From Acidobacteriota bacterium (lineage in GTDB: Bacteria; Acidobacteriota; Terriglobia; Acidiferrales; UBA7541), in NCBI GenBank assembly GCA_003223215.1, contig QHYH01000098.1, positions 62,001 to 126,000 on the forward strand: a stretch of 64,000 nt of DNA, read 5' to 3'. The notes below the pieces were generated by a model, which saw only the letters and a program-made list of their open reading frames with translations, was not told the origin of the DNA and ran no database searches. Position 1 is the first letter of the stretch; each line of letters starts with the position of its first letter. The position numbers and the translations under genes are program-made. This document shows, one piece after another, positions 52,952-63,100 of the stretch.

Positions 52952-53004
52952 CCGCCACCCGAACAAAGAGTGTGCTTGAAGCAGAAAACATTGTCACGGC
53001 CTCT

Positions 53005-55143
53005 TCAAAACAAACCCGCCATTTGAAAGTTACGTTGCTCCTTGCTGTAGACGGCGAAAGTCTTTCCCTGTGCGGCCAGCTGGTTGAGCAAAGGCGCGGG
53101 CTCCCAGAGTTCCCCGTGCAGCTTGTGAAATTCAAGAACGCGGCTGTAGACATTCTTGAGGTCAACGGTATCCGCGTACCACATTGGTCCGCCGCGATGA
53201 GCGGGGAAGCCATAGCCGTTGATGTAGATGATGTCGATGTCCCCGGAGCGCAGTGCGTAGCCTTCTTCGAGGATGCGCGCGCCTTCGTTTACCAAGGCGT
53301 AGAGGCAGCGGTCCACAATTTCTTCGCGGGAAATCTGCCGCTGAGGAATTTTCGCTTCCGCCGCCCATTTTCTTACCAGAGCGGTTACTTCCGGATCGGG
53401 GACGGCGCGCCGATTTTCGTCGTATTTGTACCACCCCGCTCCGTTTTTTTGGCCGAATCGCCCCATTTCGCAAAGGCGGTCTCCCGCGAAGGGCTGGCGA
53501 ATGCCGGGTTTCTCAAGATGTCGGTGCTCCTTGCGAATTCGCCAGCCAACATCGAGTCCCGCGAGGTCTCCCACGGCCAGCGGTCCCATGGCCAAGCCGA
53601 AATCGTAGAGCGCGCTGTCGACTTCCTCAACGGTCGCTCCTTCTTCCAACAGAAATACCGACTCCCGCATGTAAGGATGGAACATGCGGTTGCCCACGAA
53701 GCCGCGACAGTTGCCGACCAGCACGCCGACCTTGCCGAGCTTCTTGGAAAGCTGCATACAAGTGGCGATGACTTCCTTGCTGGTTGCTTTGCCTCGAACG
53801 ATTTCCAGCAAGCGCATGACGTTCGCGGGACTGAAGAAATGCGTCCCGATGACAAACGGCGGCCGACTGGTCGCGGATGCAATCTCGTCGATATTCAAGG
53901 TGGACGTGTTGCTGGCGAGAATGGCACCGGGCTTGCAGATCTTGTCGAGCTGCGCAAAGACCTCTTTCTTGAGCGCCATGCCTTCGAAAACCGCTTCGAT
54001 GACCAGATCCACACTCGCAAATCCGTCCAGGCTTAGGGTTGGCTGGATTAGCTTGAGTCGCTCCTCCACAAATTGCTCCGTGAAGCGGCCGCGTTTGACG
54101 GAGTTGGCGTAATTCTTTTGGATATTCGCCATGCCCCGGTCGAGAGTGGCCTGATCTGCTTCTTTGACCAGCACCGGAATGCCGGCGTTAGCGAGCACCA
54201 TGGAAATCCCGCCGCCCATCGTGCCGGCGCCAACCACGCCGGCGGTCTTGATTGGAATCAGCGACGCGTCTTTCGGTATGTCGGGGATTTTTGCAACCTC
54301 GCGCTCGGCGAAGAAAACGTGCATGAGAGCCTTGGCTTGCAAAGAGACGAGGCAGTCGGCGAAAAGCTTCTGTTCGACTTGACAACCAACCTCGAACGGC
54401 ATTCGTGTTGCGGCTTCCACGGCGTCAATGGCGGCGAGCGGGGCTATCAGCCCGCGGTATTTCCTGCGGGCATTTTCACGAGCCGCGGCGAAGATGGGAG
54501 CATTTTGCTCCGGCGCGCCAAGCTTGTTATTGCGTTCGCGTGTTTTTGGAAGGGGCTTCGCTACGATCTCGTGAGCAAAAGCCAGTGCGCCGGTCAACAG
54601 ATCGCCCTCGATGAGTTTGTCAATGATGCCTAATTCGAATGCTTCTGGTGCGGCCATGGGATTGCCGTCGGAGCACATCTCGACCGCCTTGGCGATGCCC
54701 GCGAGCCGCGGCAGGCGTTGGGTTCCCGCAGCGCCGGGGATGATACCGAGCTTGACTTCGGGTTGACCGACCTTCGCGCTTCGAACGGCAACGCGGTAAT
54801 GACAGGCCATGGCAATTTCCATCCCGCCGCCCAATGCCGTTCCGTGAATGGCAGCGACGACGGGCTTGCTGCAATCTTCGATTTTCGAAAGCAGAGCAAG
54901 CAGACCGGCCCCGCGTGGCTTTCCCAAAGCCATCTTGGCAAGTTCCTTGATGTCCGCGCCGGCAATAAAAGTACTGCCGCCTCCGATCAGAACGGCAGCT
55001 TTCAGCCCGTCGTCTTTGTGCAGCTGGTCGATGGACTCAGAAATCCCTTCCGGGACTCCAGGACTCAACGCGTTTACCGGCGGATTGTTGATGGTGATGA
55101 CGCCGATGTTCCCGGACTTCGTAAATTGAACAAGATCTCCCAT
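53005..55143 (-). CDS. bifunctional enoyl-CoA hydratase/3-hydroxyacyl-CoA dehydrogenase (FadJ/FadB-type)
   Basis: 712 residues. Crotonase domain 1-~270: [11 protein letters not shown] and [20 protein letters not shown] (oxyanion hole), [19 protein letters not shown] with the catalytic Glu pair region. NAD-binding domain from ~295: [20 protein letters not shown]. The catalytic His is in [11 protein letters not shown] and the C-terminal dimerisation domain in [19 protein letters not shown]. It performs the second and third steps of beta-oxidation in the cytoplasm. A GGAGATC-like region precedes the ATG. No thiolase gene is in the window. Confidence 0.95.
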   Translation of the reverse strand: MGDLVQFTKSGNIGVITINNPPVNALSPGVPEGISESIDQLHKDDGLKAAVLIGGGSTFIAGADIKELAKMALGKPRGAGLLALLSKIEDCSKPVVAAIHGTALGGGMEIAMACHYRVAVRSAKVGQPEVKLGIIPGAAGTQRLPRLAGIAKAVEMCSDGNPMAAPEAFELGIIDKLIEGDLLTGALAFAHEIVAKPLPKTRERNNKLGAPEQNAPIFAAARENARRKYRGLIAPLAAIDAVEAATRMPFEVGCQVEQKLFADCLVSLQAKALMHVFFAEREVAKIPDIPKDASLIPIKTAGVVGAGTMGGGISMVLANAGIPVLVKEADQATLDRGMANIQKNYANSVKRGRFTEQFVEERLKLIQPTLSLDGFASVDLVIEAVFEGMALKKEVFAQLDKICKPGAILASNTSTLNIDEIASATSRPPFVIGTHFFSPANVMRLLEIVRGKATSKEVIATCMQLSKKLGKVGVLVGNCRGFVGNRMFHPYMRESVFLLEEGATVEEVDSALYDFGLAMGPLAVGDLAGLDVGWRIRKEHRHLEKPGIRQPFAGDRLCEMGRFGQKNGAGWYKYDENRRAVPDPEVTALVRKWAAEAKIPQRQISREEIVDRCLYALVNEGARILEEGYALRSGDIDIIYINGYGFPAHRGGPMWYADTVDLKNVYSRVLEFHKLHGELWEPAPLLNQLAAQGKTFAVYSKEQRNFQMAGLF

Positions 55144-55191
55144 GACCGCCTCTCGACTTGTCTCAATTAGATCCGTCTTGATTAAACTACT

Positions 55192-56295
55192 CTAAGCCCT
55201 CTGTGCCGAAAGCGCCTCGACGTCAATAGTCAGCCGCGCGAGCCGCTCGCGATGAAAAGTTGCATCACCAAACATGGTCTCGGAAGCTTTCGCGCGCCGG
55301 TAATACAGGTGAAGGTCGTTTTCCCAGGTGAAGCCCATGCCTCCGTGAACTTGGATTCCGCGATTGCTCACCGTGCGGCTCGCGTCGCTCGCGTAAAGCT
55401 TGGCGATGGAAACAGCAGCGGCGGCATCCGGAGCGTGGTGCTCGAGAGCCCAGGCCGCGTAGTAAACCGCGGAACGGGCGCTCTCCGTTTCGAGGTACAT
55501 GTCGGCGCACTGGTGCTGCACGGCCTGAAAAATGCCAATGGGTTTGCCGAACTGTTTGCGCGTTTTCGCGTATTCCACGGTGATATCGAGCGTGCGGTGC
55601 ATTCCGCCTACCATTTCGGCGGCAAGGGCGGCCGTGGCGATAGCACGGGGCCTCGACAAGGCGGTGGTTTCACCAAGCTTTTCTGCCGGTGTGTTGTCGA
55701 ATTGTAAGGAATAAAGTTTGCGAGTGAGGTCCATGCCGTGCATCGGCTCGACTCGGATGCCCGGTGCTTTCGAATCGACGAGGAAAACACCGTTTCGAGC
55801 GACAACCAAAATCCAATCGGCAACGGCGGCGTCCGGGACAAACAACTTTTCGCCTTGCAACCTGTCGTCGATGGCTGTTAGGCGCACGTCGGCAAGGTCC
55901 CAGCTCCCTTCAGCCTCAAGAAATGCGACTGTCGAGCGCCGCTCTCCACGGCAGATAGGCGCGAGGTGCTTCTTTTTTTGATCTTTTGTGGCGAGGGCGT
56001 CCACGAGAGCTCCCGCCATGACTACGCTGGAGAAAAAAGGGCCCGGAAGCAGCGCGCGGCCGGCTTCTTCCATCAACAAGATCAGCTCGACAATGCCAAG
56101 GCCGACACCGCCCAATTCTTCCGGGAAAATAATACCGGTGTAACCCTGTTCGGCAAGCTTGGCCCACAATTTCGCATCAAATGCGGTGTCGGTCTCCATA
56201 AGACGACGGACTTCCGCGATGGGGCACTCGCCCGCGAAGAATTTACGGGCGCTGTCGCGAAGGAATTCCTGGTTTTCATTCAATCCAAATTGCAT
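55192..56295 (-). CDS. acyl-CoA dehydrogenase
   Basis: 367 residues from ATG 56295, ten bases after the stop of the dehydrogenase gene upstream. Family features: FGLNENQEFLRDSARKFFAG, the ALLPGPFFSSVVMAG segment, FVPDAAVADWILVVARNGVF, YAKTRKQFGKPIGIFQAVQH, and IQVHGGMGFTWENDLHLYYR near the C-terminus. Together with the adjacent dehydrogenase it resembles the paired FadE subunits (heteromeric alpha2beta2 dehydrogenases) used on steroid side chains or other bulky acyl-CoAs. The conserved active-site Glu is not obvious in this subunit, which fits a non-catalytic or partner-dependent chain. Confidence 0.9.
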   Translation of the reverse strand: MQFGLNENQEFLRDSARKFFAGECPIAEVRRLMETDTAFDAKLWAKLAEQGYTGIIFPEELGGVGLGIVELILLMEEAGRALLPGPFFSSVVMAGALVDALATKDQKKKHLAPICRGERRSTVAFLEAEGSWDLADVRLTAIDDRLQGEKLFVPDAAVADWILVVARNGVFLVDSKAPGIRVEPMHGMDLTRKLYSLQFDNTPAEKLGETTALSRPRAIATAALAAEMVGGMHRTLDITVEYAKTRKQFGKPIGIFQAVQHQCADMYLETESARSAVYYAAWALEHHAPDAAAAVSIAKLYASDASRTVSNRGIQVHGGMGFTWENDLHLYYRRAKASETMFGDATFHRERLARLTIDVEALSAQRA

Positions 56296-56305
56296 GGCAA
56301 GATCC

Positions 56306-57493
56306 TCAATAACTTCGTGGCAGACCGAGGACGAAGTGCCCGATGATGTTGCGCTGGACTTCGGAAGTACCGGCTTCGATGGTATTTCCGCGCGAACGGA
56401 GATAACCGTAGGACCAGATGCCTTTGTCAATGGCGCGGGCGTCGCCGCCGGCCAGTTGGCCATAGGGTCCCAGCAGTTCCTGGGCGAGCTGTTGCAGGCG
56501 CTGGTTGAGTTCGCTCCAGAACAGTTTTTGAATGGAGCCCTCCGGACCAGGTGCGCCCGCAGCTGTGATGCGGCTGAAGGCGCGCAACTGGTTCAAGCGC
56601 ATGATTTCGACTTCGGCATAGCATTGAGCGAGTTTTTGCCGAAGGACGGGATCCTGCGACGCCGGCCGGCCATTGTGCTCGGTGACCCGCGAGAGTTCGA
56701 TCAAGCGGTTGATATTGCGCTTGAAAATCAGGATGAGACGCGCGCCGTAAGCTCCGCGCTCGTGCATGAGGGTGCTAACAGCTACGTTCCAGCCATCGTT
56801 CACCTTGCCGAGAACGTTCTCCGCTGGAACATGCACATCGCGGAGGAAAATCTCGTTGAATTCGCTCTCGCCGGTCATCTGTCGCAAAGGGCGAACCGCG
56901 ACGCCGGGTGATTTCATATCGACAAGAAGAACTGTGAGACCTTTGTGTTTGGGAGCCGTTGGGTCCGTGCGCACGACGAGCTCACACCAATCTCCCACCC
57001 AGCCGTAGCTGGTCCATACTTTCTGACCATTGACGATATAGTGTCCATCCTCAAGCCGGGCTTCGGTTTGCAGCGCGGCAAGGTCAGATCCCGCATTCGG
57101 TTCGGAAAAACCCTGGCACCAAATCTCTTCCGCGCTGAGAATCTTCGGAATGAAGCGCTTTTTCTGAGCGCCGGTTCCGTAAGCGATGATCGTTGGGCCG
57201 ATCAGGCCCAGACCGAGAGCATTGGCCATCGGCGGGGCTTCAAGACGCGCCATTTCTTCCCAGAACATCGCTTGCTGCATCAATGTGGCGCCGCGGCCAC
57301 CATATTCTTTGGGCCAGGAAACTGCCGCCCAACCGCCTTCATGAAGTTTTCGCTGCCAGGCCCTCAAGTACGGGAAGGATTCCTCCAGCGGCTTTTCGCG
57401 CCATTCGGCCCGGTCCTTGGGAACGTTGGCCTGCAACCAGGCGCGGAACTCGTCGCGAAAGGCGAGGTCTTCCGGAGTGAGGTTCAAATCCAT
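56306..57493 (-). CDS. acyl-CoA dehydrogenase
   Basis: 395 residues from ATG 57493. Features: LTPEDLAFRDEFRAWLQANV, YGGRGATLMQQAMFWEEMAR, the FAD/acyl segment WCQGFSEPNAGSDLAALQTE, VNGQKVWTSYGWVGDWCELV, and the C-terminal RSRGNTIEAGTSEVQRNIIG. It is the FadE-type partner of the dehydrogenase encoded immediately downstream (10-base gap), consistent with a heteromeric enzyme. It follows the ligase gene after 39 bases in the same operon. Electrons would go to ETF, whose genes are not in the window. Confidence 0.93.
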   Translation of the reverse strand: MDLNLTPEDLAFRDEFRAWLQANVPKDRAEWREKPLEESFPYLRAWQRKLHEGGWAAVSWPKEYGGRGATLMQQAMFWEEMARLEAPPMANALGLGLIGPTIIAYGTGAQKKRFIPKILSAEEIWCQGFSEPNAGSDLAALQTEARLEDGHYIVNGQKVWTSYGWVGDWCELVVRTDPTAPKHKGLTVLLVDMKSPGVAVRPLRQMTGESEFNEIFLRDVHVPAENVLGKVNDGWNVAVSTLMHERGAYGARLILIFKRNINRLIELSRVTEHNGRPASQDPVLRQKLAQCYAEVEIMRLNQLRAFSRITAAGAPGPEGSIQKLFWSELNQRLQQLAQELLGPYGQLAGGDARAIDKGIWSYGYLRSRGNTIEAGTSEVQRNIIGHFVLGLPRSY

Positions 57494-57532
57494 TTTTTCC
57501 TGCGCTCCTTTGTTTTCACCGCGCAACGCGGG

Positions 57533-59212
57533 CTAGTCGTTTCGCGCAGCTTGCTTCGCCGCAGTCTCAGGAGAACTACTCCGCGGCTCTGACGACGCGT
57601 CGCTTGTTCCCGGCGAGGAAAACTCCGGGCGAATCGTATCTCTGCCGTGCCAATATTTCTTTCGCAAATCTCTTTTCAAGATTTTTCCAGTGCCTGTTCT
57701 TGGCAAGCTCTCCAGGTACTCGACCGAGCGCGGGCACTTGTAATGGGCGAGCCGCGCACGGCAATGATCGATGAGCTCGCTCTCATTGGCGCGGGCGCCC
57801 GGCTTTAGCACTACCAGCGCCTTCGGCACTTCTCCCCAGGTCGCGTCCGGCACAGGCAAAACCGCGGCTTCCAGAACCGCCGGGTGCGAAAGAAGAACTT
57901 TCTCCACTTCGAGTGACGAAACGTTCTCGCCGCCGCTGACAATGATGTCCTTTTTGCGATCGACAATGAGGATGTAGCCTTCCTTGTTCCAGGTGGCCAT
58001 GTCGCCGGTGTGAAACCACCCGCCACGGAGCACTTCCGTCGTTGCTTCGGGCTGCCTCCAATAACCTTCGAGGACGCCATCGGTACGGGCAATGATTTCA
58101 CCCATCGAATGTCCGTCGCGCGGCACATCCTGGTCGTTCGCGTCAACGACGCGTAGTTCGACGCCGGGAATGGCGTAACCGGTCATCGACTGCCCGACAT
58201 ATCGCTGCTCGCCTTCCCAGTGAACTTCCGGCTTCATGGGAGAGATGGTCAACACCGGCGCGGTTTCCGTCAGGCCGTATCCTGAAAAACAGGCGCAGCC
58301 CAGGTTTTCTTCCACTTCGCGGATTAAAGTGGGTGACGACGCGGCGCCGCCGAGGGTAACTCGCTTCAAGCTACTCAAGTCATACTTCGAACGCTCCGGA
58401 CAATTCACCAGGGCGGTGGCCATGGCCGGGACCAGGCTGCAATGGTGGACACGCTCGGCTTCGATGAGCCGAAAAACTTCGAGCGGGTCGAATTTCTGAA
58501 TCATGACGTGCCTGCCGCCAAGCAGCGTCAGAAAGTGGGCGACGCCCCAGCCGTTGGCATGAAAGAGCGGAATGGTGTGCAGTTCTACGGATTCATTGTC
58601 GGTGTGCAGAGCCAAAGTAGCGTTGAGGGCGTGCAAGTAGATGTTTCGGTGCGTCAGCATCACCCCCTTGGGCTCGGCGCTGGTACCGCTGGTGTAAAAG
58701 AGCTCGGCAAGAGAGTTTTCATCGACCTGCATGATGTCAGCGCGATACGCGGGAGCGCTGGAAAGGAGCGCCTCGAAGTTAGGCGCGGAGGTCCAACCGG
58801 CTTGAGGGACGCTGTCGAGAGAGTAGAAGGTTTTGACAGTTGTAAGTTTGGAGCGAAAAGATTCGACCAATTCGAGGAAATGGCACTGCAGGAAGAGCAC
58901 GCACGCGCCGGAGTCATTCAGGATATAAGCAAGCTCTTGCGGAGCAAGCCGAATGTTCAGCGGCAACAGAACGGCTCCCGCTTCGACGACACCGTAATAA
59001 GCTTCGAGCAGGCGATGGCAGTTGGTGCTCAGAAAGGCCACGCGGTCGCCAGGCCGAACGCCGGATTCACGCAAGGCGCCTGCAAGCCGGCCTACGCGCG
59101 CGGCAAATTGCGTGTAGGTAAACCGCTCTTTTCCACACACCACTGCGGTTCGTTGCGGATACTGCTGCTCGGCGTAGCGGAGAAAGCGAATCGGTGTCAG
59201 CGGAACGTTCAT
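57533..59212 (-). CDS. AMP-binding acyl-CoA synthetase (medium/long-chain fatty acid type)
   Basis: 559 residues. Adenylation motifs: A3 P-loop LFYTSGTSAEPKGVMLTHRN, IPLFHANGWG (A4 region), A5 GYGLTETAP, A7 WFHTGDMATWNKEGYILIVD, A8 RKKDIIVSGGENVSSLEVEK, A10 RTGTGKILKRDLR with the catalytic Lys. It converts a free acid and CoA to acyl-CoA with ATP, feeding the dehydrogenases encoded downstream. A ~25-residue Ser/Pro-rich C-terminal tail is unusual. Between the SDR (18 bases upstream) and dehydrogenase genes. Confidence 0.95.
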   Translation of the reverse strand: MNVPLTPIRFLRYAEQQYPQRTAVVCGKERFTYTQFAARVGRLAGALRESGVRPGDRVAFLSTNCHRLLEAYYGVVEAGAVLLPLNIRLAPQELAYILNDSGACVLFLQCHFLELVESFRSKLTTVKTFYSLDSVPQAGWTSAPNFEALLSSAPAYRADIMQVDENSLAELFYTSGTSAEPKGVMLTHRNIYLHALNATLALHTDNESVELHTIPLFHANGWGVAHFLTLLGGRHVMIQKFDPLEVFRLIEAERVHHCSLVPAMATALVNCPERSKYDLSSLKRVTLGGAASSPTLIREVEENLGCACFSGYGLTETAPVLTISPMKPEVHWEGEQRYVGQSMTGYAIPGVELRVVDANDQDVPRDGHSMGEIIARTDGVLEGYWRQPEATTEVLRGGWFHTGDMATWNKEGYILIVDRKKDIIVSGGENVSSLEVEKVLLSHPAVLEAAVLPVPDATWGEVPKALVVLKPGARANESELIDHCRARLAHYKCPRSVEYLESLPRTGTGKILKRDLRKKYWHGRDTIRPEFSSPGTSDASSEPRSSSPETAAKQAARND

Positions 59213-59230
59213 CGCCGGTGGCGCCTGGGG

Positions 59231-60037
59231 TCAGGCGGTTTGCCCTCCGTCAACCACTAATACATGCCCGGTGACAAAATTGGAAGCATCCGAGGCAAGA
59301 AAAACGGCGGCGCCCTTCAAGTCATGGTCGCTGCCAAAGCGGCCAAGAGGAATTTTCTTCAGAAAGGCGTCCCGATTCCTTTCGATCATCACCTCGGACA
59401 TACGCGTGGGAAACCACCCAGGGGCGATGGCGTTCACCTGGATGTTGTGAATGCCCCACTTACAGGCCAGATCCTTGGTAAAGGCGATGACACCGCCTTT
59501 GCTGGCGTGATACCCAATGGCCTGAAACTCCGCCGGCGCACCTCGCATGCCCGCTACCGAGGCCATGTTAATAATCTTCCCGCGGCGTTGCCGCACCATG
59601 AATCTTCCGACGGCCTGAGAAAACAGGAATGTGCCGGTCAGATTCGTCTCGATGACTTTGTTCCAATGCTCCAAGCGCATTTCCTCAACGGGGGCGCCCC
59701 AGGCGGTACCGGCATTGTTGATCAACACGTCGATGCGGCCGAACTCGGAAGCAGCTTGCTGCACAACATCGCGAATTTGGTCCAGATCCTTGACGTCGCA
59801 GGCAAGTGCCAGCGTTTTGACGCCGAGTTGTTTTAACTCTTCAGCGGCTTGCTCGCAGCGTTCTTTCTTGCGCGCGCAAAGCACCAGGTTTGCCCCCATT
59901 TCTGCCAGGCCCTCGGCCATTTGGCGTCCGAGGCCGATCGAGCCTCCGGTGATGATGGCGACGCGCCCAGACAGATCGAAAAGCTTCTTGGTATTCACCC
60001 GGATGCCTTGACTTGAAGCGGTCTTCTTCGCAAGCAC
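59231..60037 (-). CDS. short-chain dehydrogenase/reductase
   Basis: 268 residues from GTG 60037; a second GTG at 59998 would begin directly at the domain (VNTKKLFDLSGRVAI). Rossmann motif TGGSIGLG, NNAG, the catalytic Ser in NMASVAGMRG and YHASK (Tyr/Lys), and the C-terminal GHVLVVDGGQTA typical of FabG-like enzymes. It probably reduces or oxidises a 3-hydroxyacyl or steroid-like intermediate of the acyl-CoA pathway. First gene of the seven-gene minus-strand series, 88 bases after the TonB-dependent receptor gene. Confidence 0.92.
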   Translation of the reverse strand: MLAKKTASSQGIRVNTKKLFDLSGRVAIITGGSIGLGRQMAEGLAEMGANLVLCARKKERCEQAAEELKQLGVKTLALACDVKDLDQIRDVVQQAASEFGRIDVLINNAGTAWGAPVEEMRLEHWNKVIETNLTGTFLFSQAVGRFMVRQRRGKIINMASVAGMRGAPAEFQAIGYHASKGGVIAFTKDLACKWGIHNIQVNAIAPGWFPTRMSEVMIERNRDAFLKKIPLGRFGSDHDLKGAAVFLASDASNFVTGHVLVVDGGQTA

Positions 60038-60125
60038 TCTGCAATTTTCATGTCAATGGCAATCCTGGCGACGCAGCGTTCTCATCCGCTGTCCGTGCCT
60101 GCGGCTAAGCCGCTCGGTTGCTCGT

Positions 60126-63100
60126 TCAGAAAGTAAGCCGCAGACCCAGCTGAATTTCTCGTTTTGGAAATGCCGACGTAAAGCCGAGCGGTTGGCTCGG
60201 CGATAAGAACCTGCTTCCATGTACGTTGAAAGTGGTGAAGCCCGGCGCAAAGCCGAAAAGGGGCCCCACTTCGTTGTTTACGCTGGCAAAATTCGTGTGG
60301 TTCGCGATGTTGAACCCTTCCGCGGTGAGCAATAGTGTGGCCTTTTCCTGGATTTTGTGATGCCAGCTCAGGCGCATGTCGAAGGCGGTGTAGCTCGGCC
60401 CGAGGCCGGTGTCGCGGCCAGCGCCAATAGGCCGCTGGTTGGTGGTGTGATTATTTCCGTTGACCTCGCCGCCCGCAAGCAGGTTGAAGGGGTGCCCGCT
60501 GTTGTAAGAGAAGATCGGAGCGAGCTGGAAGCCCGAGATGACCGGGCTCTTCCACGGGCTATCAAACACGCCGGCGATGACCACTTTATGGCGCTCATCG
60601 AACGCCGAGAGGCCGCGGTCCAGGCCCAGATTGGTCGGGTCCTGCGGTCCGTAGTCACTGTTGAAATCCGTGGAGGTGTCGAAACCTTTGCTGTAGGTGT
60701 AATTCCCCAAAAGCGTGAAGGAATTGCTGAAGCGCTTCTTAACTTCCAGGATTCCCCCCTCGTAAAGCGCCGACGCTGCAGCCGTGTACTGGTTGTTCTG
60801 CACAATCAACGGGTTCACAAAACAGGCGAAAGGATTTGCGCACGGGTAGCCGGCGGTAAGGACACTCTTGCCTGCGTTGGGGCCGCTGACAATTACCTCT
60901 TGGCCACCGAGCGGGTCGGCCGGCGCTGCGCAGGTCTGCTGCCCCGAGGGAGGCACACACCCATTCCAGTTGCGGTACTGGATGATCTTTCCATTCGCGA
61001 GCGGCGCAGCTGTGAACGGTGCTTGCAGGAGGTTAGTGTCAATCGCGACTGGGAGCCGGAGCGTGTGCGAGTATATACCGCTCAGAGAGATGGAGAAGCC
61101 GGCAGCGATTTCACGTTCAATGCCCAACGAAGCTTGCTGCGAGTAGGGCGGCTTATAGTTCGGCGGATTGCTGAATAGCACGGTCAGCGGCGAAAGCGGG
61201 CCGCTGTTCGCGACAAAGATACCGAACTTCGCTACGTCCGCGGGCGTGATGCAAGCGGCGTTGCCGGGCGCGGGAGTGGTGCATTGAATCAGCCCCTGAG
61301 CGAAGAGCCCCTGGAACACTTGCGGGGCGGTTTGCAGCGTCGGGGCAAAGGGCGTTGGAGAGATCGGATCCACATAAATGGAAATAAACCGCAGGCAAGG
61401 GCTCGTGCCCGTCCCGGGAACGACCGCCACCGGTCCAAAACTTATACCGCATGTCCCCACGACGTTATTCACTTGATCGGGAACTTGGGATTTGTTGTTC
61501 TGGTTCTCCACAGTACTGTAGTTTTTGTTCAGAACTCCCAAGCTCAGGTCCACCTGGGGAATCTGCGTATCGATGGGCCCGAAGAAAATCCCGTACCCGC
61601 CACGGATCACCGTCTTGTGGTTTTTGAACGGGTCCCAGGCAAAGGAAACGCGAGGCCCAACATCTTTGTAGTACGTGTTGAGAGGCAGATACCCGGAATC
61701 GACTTCGTAGCGAAGTCCGTAGTTGAGAGTAAAATTTGCGGCCATACGCCACGAATCCTGCAGGTAGACGGCAGTGTATGGCCGCGTATAAGCGGGGTAG
61801 TCGGCGTTCCCAAAACCCTGCTGGAAGACCTGAGGCGCGCCGAAATTGGCGGACTGCAGAGAATTGAGCAGCGCGGAATTCACGGAAGAAGGAAGCTGAC
61901 AGGCGACCGGCGTGGTCAGGCAAGGACTCAGCAGGTTTCCCGGCAAAGAGCCGAACACAAAACGGCCGGGGAAGAAAGTATGAGACTCGCTGTGATTCCC
62001 GCGGAGCAACTCGGAACCGCCAAATCTCAAGGAGTGCGTCCCGCGGGCCAACGTAAAGTTGTCGGCAATCTCGGTGCGCCGGGTGATGGTGAAGTTTGGC
62101 AAGAAGATGTTGGTCCCCAGATTGTTGATGAATCCGAAGATTTGCAGTCCTACTTGTCCCGGCTCGTTGGGAATCACATTGAAGCTGTCGTAATTCCACT
62201 GGATCCGGAACTCGTTCTGCGTCTTCGCACTAAACGTGTGGTACCACCCGAGCTGAATGTTGTTGTCGTAATTGTGGATCGAGCTGCCCGCCGAAAAGCC
62301 TGTCAGGGATTGCACATCCGGGTTTTCCTCGAGATCGTGGCCATACCGATAGCTCAGATAGAGCTGGTTGTTTTCGCTAAAATGATGGTCCACGCGCCCC
62401 GAGGCAAGGTACTGGCGGGTGTTGTAGTTGAACACGCCTCCGTTGTTTTCAAACTGGTTTACCAGGAAGGCGCTCAAAGGAGAAGTAGCGGGATTGAGGG
62501 TCAAAGTTCCACCAAGAATCGCGGCGCAAGTGCCGGCGGGCACATTGGTGGTCGGATTAGGGGCGGGTAAGCCGAGTTTTGCCGCGACGGCAGCACCAAC
62601 GGGGCCGCTCAGGCAAGGGACGCTGGGGTTGCCCGACTGAGTCGCCAGGGCCTCGAGCCCGCCAATAACCGGCTGTTGCGTGGCATCGGGACGAAGAGTG
62701 CTCGTGCTCGTCAGCAACGGCACGGCGTTTTGCGAGTTTTGCAGCAGGCCCTCGAACGAGCCGAATAAGAAGGTCTTGTCTTTCTTGATGGGAAATCCGA
62801 GCGTACCGCCGTATTGGTACCGGCTTAGGGAGTTTTTGATCGGGCTGCCGGTCGTGTCGGCCGCCAAAGGGTCGAACACTTGGCCGGGTTGCAGCGCCTG
62901 GCTGAAGGCAAAGGGATCGCGCGCGTCCATTGCGTCGTTACGGAAATAGCTGTAGAGACCTCCATGCACTTCGTTGGTGCCTGATTTCGAGATAATGTTA
63001 ATCGAGGCGCCGCTCGCACCGCCCAGGTCCGCGCCGTAGTTGCTGCGATTGACCTGGAACTCCTGGACAGCGTCTTGGCCGACGGTGAGGCGAACGCCAC

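Noticed and set aside
52774-54036. 420-codon plus-strand frame opposite the FadJ-type gene
   Set aside because: Antisense shadow; the minus-strand protein has full catalytic motifs.
61284-62570. 428-codon plus-strand frame inside the TonB-dependent receptor gene
   Set aside because: Antisense to a clear receptor; composition and lack of start signals indicate a shadow frame.
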